Positions 48,501 to 50,358 of a stretch of 50,358 nt of DNA are shown here, in pieces. This stretch comes from Mesotaenium endlicherianum. Its lineage: Eukaryota; Streptophyta; Zygnematophyceae; Zygnematales; Mesotaeniaceae. Below the pieces are notes generated by a model. That model searched no databases and was not told the origin of the DNA. It was given only the letters and a program-made list of their open reading frames with translations. The DNA is taken from contig WELA01007584.1 in assembly GCA_009602735.1 (NCBI GenBank), forward strand, positions 407,164 to 457,521. The letters are read 5' to 3'. Numbering within the stretch: the stretch's first letter is position 1; every line of letters begins with the position of its first letter. A program made the translations under genes and the position numbers.

Positions 48501-49807
48501 GTGGCGGGCAAGAAAGGGCGCCACAGAGGCGGGCGGCAGGCGCTGCAGCAGGGCTGCCAGGTGGCGCTCCACTGCACCCGAAGAGGAGGCAGAGGAGGAG
48601 GCCAGGAGCAGGAAGAGCGTCTCCAGCACATTGCCCACACTGCCGGGATGCTGCGACGGCGAGGGGGAGCCGTCGATGTTGGCGACCACAAGGCCCAGCA
48701 CGCGCAGGAGGAGCTGCGGGTAGAGCCTGAGGTCCCGGCTGAGGGCCGCATACACGTGCTGGGGGGGGGCGCCCGCCGCCCACTCATCGCTGCTGTCCAC
48801 CTATCTCGACCACAATGTGACACCCACCGTGCGGCATGGCGTTGGTGATTGACCGACGTTGACCGGCAAGAAATACAACTGCCACTTGAGGCTGGAGGAA
48901 GCAAGGGCACTTGTTTCCCGGGGAAAGGGTGGGGCGCAGCATGCGGAAAAGTGCCGGAGGGGTGCCCTCACATGCTATCTGTAGATGTGCACACACAGGC
49001 CAACGTAGTGACAGGCGCCAAGTTTGTCCGGAAGGGAAGGAGAGCCAGCACGTAAAATCAGGGGCAGGCAGAGGGAGGGCCGGAGGACCCCACAGCAGCT
49101 GGCTCGGACCCTCGCAAAAATTTACCTACATGTGCTTGCGTGCTTACGTGTGCGTGTGTGCGCGCGCGAGTGGTTGATAGAGGAGGAGGAGACGGAGGAA
49201 GAGCACACCTGGTCCAGCTCAGCGCCGGCAAAGCGGGCAGAAGGGGAGTCGGAGGCCTCAGCCGCGTGCCACTCCCGCTGCAGCAGAGGCACCACGTGCT
49301 GACTCATCATGCCCGGCAGCGCCTCTGCCGACGTTCCTCCCCCCCAACACAACACCAATGGGCCATATGACACCACACACCCTCCTCCAGTCAGATTCCT
49401 GCGGACTAACAACCTGGCGGGGCTGCAGGAGCTGCCACCTGGCAGAGGCACAGCCTTCAGGGGGGCTGCCTCCTCCTCAGCTCTGACCAGCTGACCGGGG
49501 AAGACTAAGCCGGCAGCACGGAGTAGCAGAAGGCCCATGTGCAGGCACGGGGGCAGAGAGAAGGAGAGAGAGGTAGAGATAGAGGAGGAGGGGGAGCGGA
49601 GAAAGTACCGGGGGAGGCCGAGGAGAGCGCGCGCAGCACCACCAGCAGGGCCAGGCTCCTCCTGGCAGCGCCCCCGGGCCCCGCGCGGCTGCCCTCCAGA
49701 GCACGAGCATACAGGGGCAGCGTGGCGCCGGGATCGTCAACCACAGCCTCCGCCAGGGCGGCCACCATGCGGTCGCTCACGCGCGCATCTTGCAATTCTT
49801 TGGCCTC
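33765..49807 (-). CDS. HEATR1: HEATR1/UTP10-like U3 snoRNP protein (5' part outside the window), 23 exons
   Basis: Exons in gene order: 49609-49807, 49209-49324, 48488-48800, 47874-48037, 46924-47153, 46513-46591, 45991-46194, 45426-45515, 44981-45088, 44079-44231, 43238-43494, 42584-42860, 41759-41971, 40622-40785, 39649-40120, 39048-39254, 38332-38568, 37245-37847, ~35987-36540, 35712-35752, 35386-35638, 34336-34542, 33765-33995. Phases match at every joint; the total is about 1,790 codons of a family that reaches ~2,150 aa. Known family role: HEAT-repeat scaffold of the small-subunit processome, needed for rRNA transcription and early pre-rRNA cleavage in the nucleolus. Diagnostic segments: LVLVAALAGAGH...LLAQLLQRRREQH, QVFVDVLPQVPVQRRMSLV, DSATRNHAIALLTSVAELCPQQVLEHVL, the BP28CT region (ENAFKPLFVQLLDWA, SVFVPYFRFLLDACILHL, ALHKCFLYDS) and the C-terminus KEEYLVLLPETIPFLAELLED. 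Joints into 48037 and 41971 and the 3' end of the 36 kb exon are the least certain; the N at 36081 probably hides a frameshift. Confidence 0.88.
35031..35071. repeat. Interstitial TTTAGGG telomere-type repeats in a HEATR1 intron
   Basis: Five degenerate units of the plant telomere type (GGTTTAGGG, GGTTTAAGG, TTTAGGGAG, TTTAGGG, TTTAG) lie in the intron between HEATR1 exons 35386-35638 and 34336-34542. All point the same way (G-rich strand is plus). The corresponding place in the duplicate (about 30095-30115) lacks them. Confidence 0.8.
35262..35282. repeat. (GGCA)n tetranucleotide repeat
   Basis: About five GGCA units in a HEATR1 intron, reading CCTG/TGCC on the transcribed sense strand. Related units recur in other HEATR1 introns. 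Confidence 0.75.
35322..35370. repeat. (CA)n microsatellite next to a HEATR1 splice donor
   Basis: CA dinucleotides with a few interruptions. On the sense strand they form a GT array starting about 15 bp inside the intron whose donor (CAG|GTGTGTGCG) is at 35385. Confidence 0.85.
38018..38082. repeat. GGCA-type tetranucleotide repeat
   Basis: Imperfect GGCA units (CAGGCAGGCACGCAGGCACACAGG and onward) within the HEATR1 intron between exons 38332-38568 and 37245-37847. Confidence 0.7.
42462..42502. repeat. (GA)n microsatellite
   Basis: About 20 GA units in the HEATR1 intron between exons 42584-42860 and 41759-41971. On the sense strand it is a CT array downstream of a GTCACC donor. Confidence 0.9.
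44921..44962. repeat. (GGCA)n tetranucleotide repeat near a HEATR1 splice donor
   Basis: About ten GGCA units, one with a CACG interruption, that on the sense strand are CCTG/TGCC repeats beginning about 20 bp after the donor of exon 44981-45088. Confidence 0.85.
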
Positions 49808-50358
49808 CTGCAATTCTCCCCAATCCCCCTCTCCCCCCAAAAAAAAGCAGAAGCCGAATTGGCACACGCACAGGAAGCAGCTTTCGGAATGTTGGCAGTG
49901 AGCCAACCACGTCTCGCTAGTTGACTAGTTGGTTGTGTGAGACATGCGCGTTTCCTGCGTGCCTGCCTGCCCCCCTGCGTCTCTGCGTCCCTGCCCACTG
50001 ACATGCAGAGGACGGGAGGGGGAATCAGCAGAATGGGACCCGCCCACAATCAGCATGCAGGAGGGCAACTGGAGCGGCTGGATCGCGGCGAGGCAGGGGG
50101 AGGGGGGAGAAGTGGAGGTTGGGGCGGGAAAGAGAGATTGAGAAAGTGAGCAAGCTGCTTCCCTGCTGGTGCCATGCTTGCAACCACCCGTGCATGCGGC
50201 CATCACACATGCCTCCGGTGGGTTTTGAAAGGGGGCTGGCAGCAGAGCGGCAGGTGGCAGGGTGGCAATGTGGCAGGGTGGCATGCACTTGCACTGCCGC
50301 AGACACCGCTTGACACACGTTTGCCTGCAGGGGACACCAGGCATGCCGGGGAGGGGGG
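49808..50358 (-). other. HEATR1 intron reaching the right edge
   Basis: No exon with HEATR1 similarity is visible upstream of the acceptor at 49808-49810. The stretch contains GCCT-rich and pyrimidine-rich patches. The next upstream exon and the N-terminal part of HEATR1 must lie beyond the window. Confidence 0.55.

Noticed and set aside
1..50358. CRISPR array, bacterial operon or prophage
   Set aside because: Spliced genes, eukaryotic families and simple repeats throughout; no regularly spaced direct repeats with unique spacers.

Overview
The window is nuclear DNA of a green-lineage eukaryote, most likely an alga. The signs are spliced genes with plant-type orthologues (SUVR3, STAR1, STAR2/ALS3, HEATR1/UTP10), GC-rich exons with long Ala/Gly/Ser/Pro tracts, 5' splice sites of the GTGNG type, and degenerate TTTAGGG telomere-type repeats. 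It is draft assembly: two N gaps (17714-18181 and 30275-30815) sit inside simple repeats, and single Ns at 7578 and 36081 lie in G/C homopolymers, so single-base frameshift claims need care. I cannot name the species.

Layout. 1-6506: the first coding exon (minus strand, 3' part outside the window) of a very large low-complexity protein whose last residues look like the start of the TPR region of plant DnaJ/TPR proteins. 6507-11072: intergenic, becoming AT-rich. 11073-13102: a two-exon SUVR3-type SET histone methyltransferase (minus). 13103-13868: promoter region shared with the divergent STAR1. 13869-15966: STAR1, ATP-binding subunit of an ABC transporter (plus, 3 exons). 16441-19143: STAR2/ALS3, the partner permease (plus, 3 exons), only 474 bp downstream. 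19144-22340: intergenic with an ~88-bp direct repeat. 22340-26353: a decayed multi-exon transposase-like gene (copy A, minus). 26354-29289: AT-rich intergenic DNA. 29290-30880: a degenerate duplicate of part of HEATR1, holding an N gap. 31238-32870: a second, 5'-truncated transposase-like copy (B, minus). 33765 to beyond 49807: HEATR1/UTP10 (minus), for which I reconstructed 23 exons by matching intron phase and alignment to the plant protein as remembered; its 5' part lies beyond the right edge.

How the genes relate. STAR1 and STAR2 are the two halves of one half-size ABC transporter and lie head to tail, the arrangement of bacterial fetA-fetB (ybbL-ybbM). In land plants, as I recall, the two genes are unlinked. 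SUVR3 shares an upstream region with them but has no known functional link. HEATR1 acts in U3 snoRNP/pre-rRNA processing. Its 3' flank has been reshaped by a segmental duplication and a transposon remnant, and the intron spanned by the duplication carries telomere-like repeats only in the parental copy. The most interesting points are the linked STAR1-STAR2 pair, the unclassified transposase-like family with a BAH-like segment, and the HEATR1 duplication.
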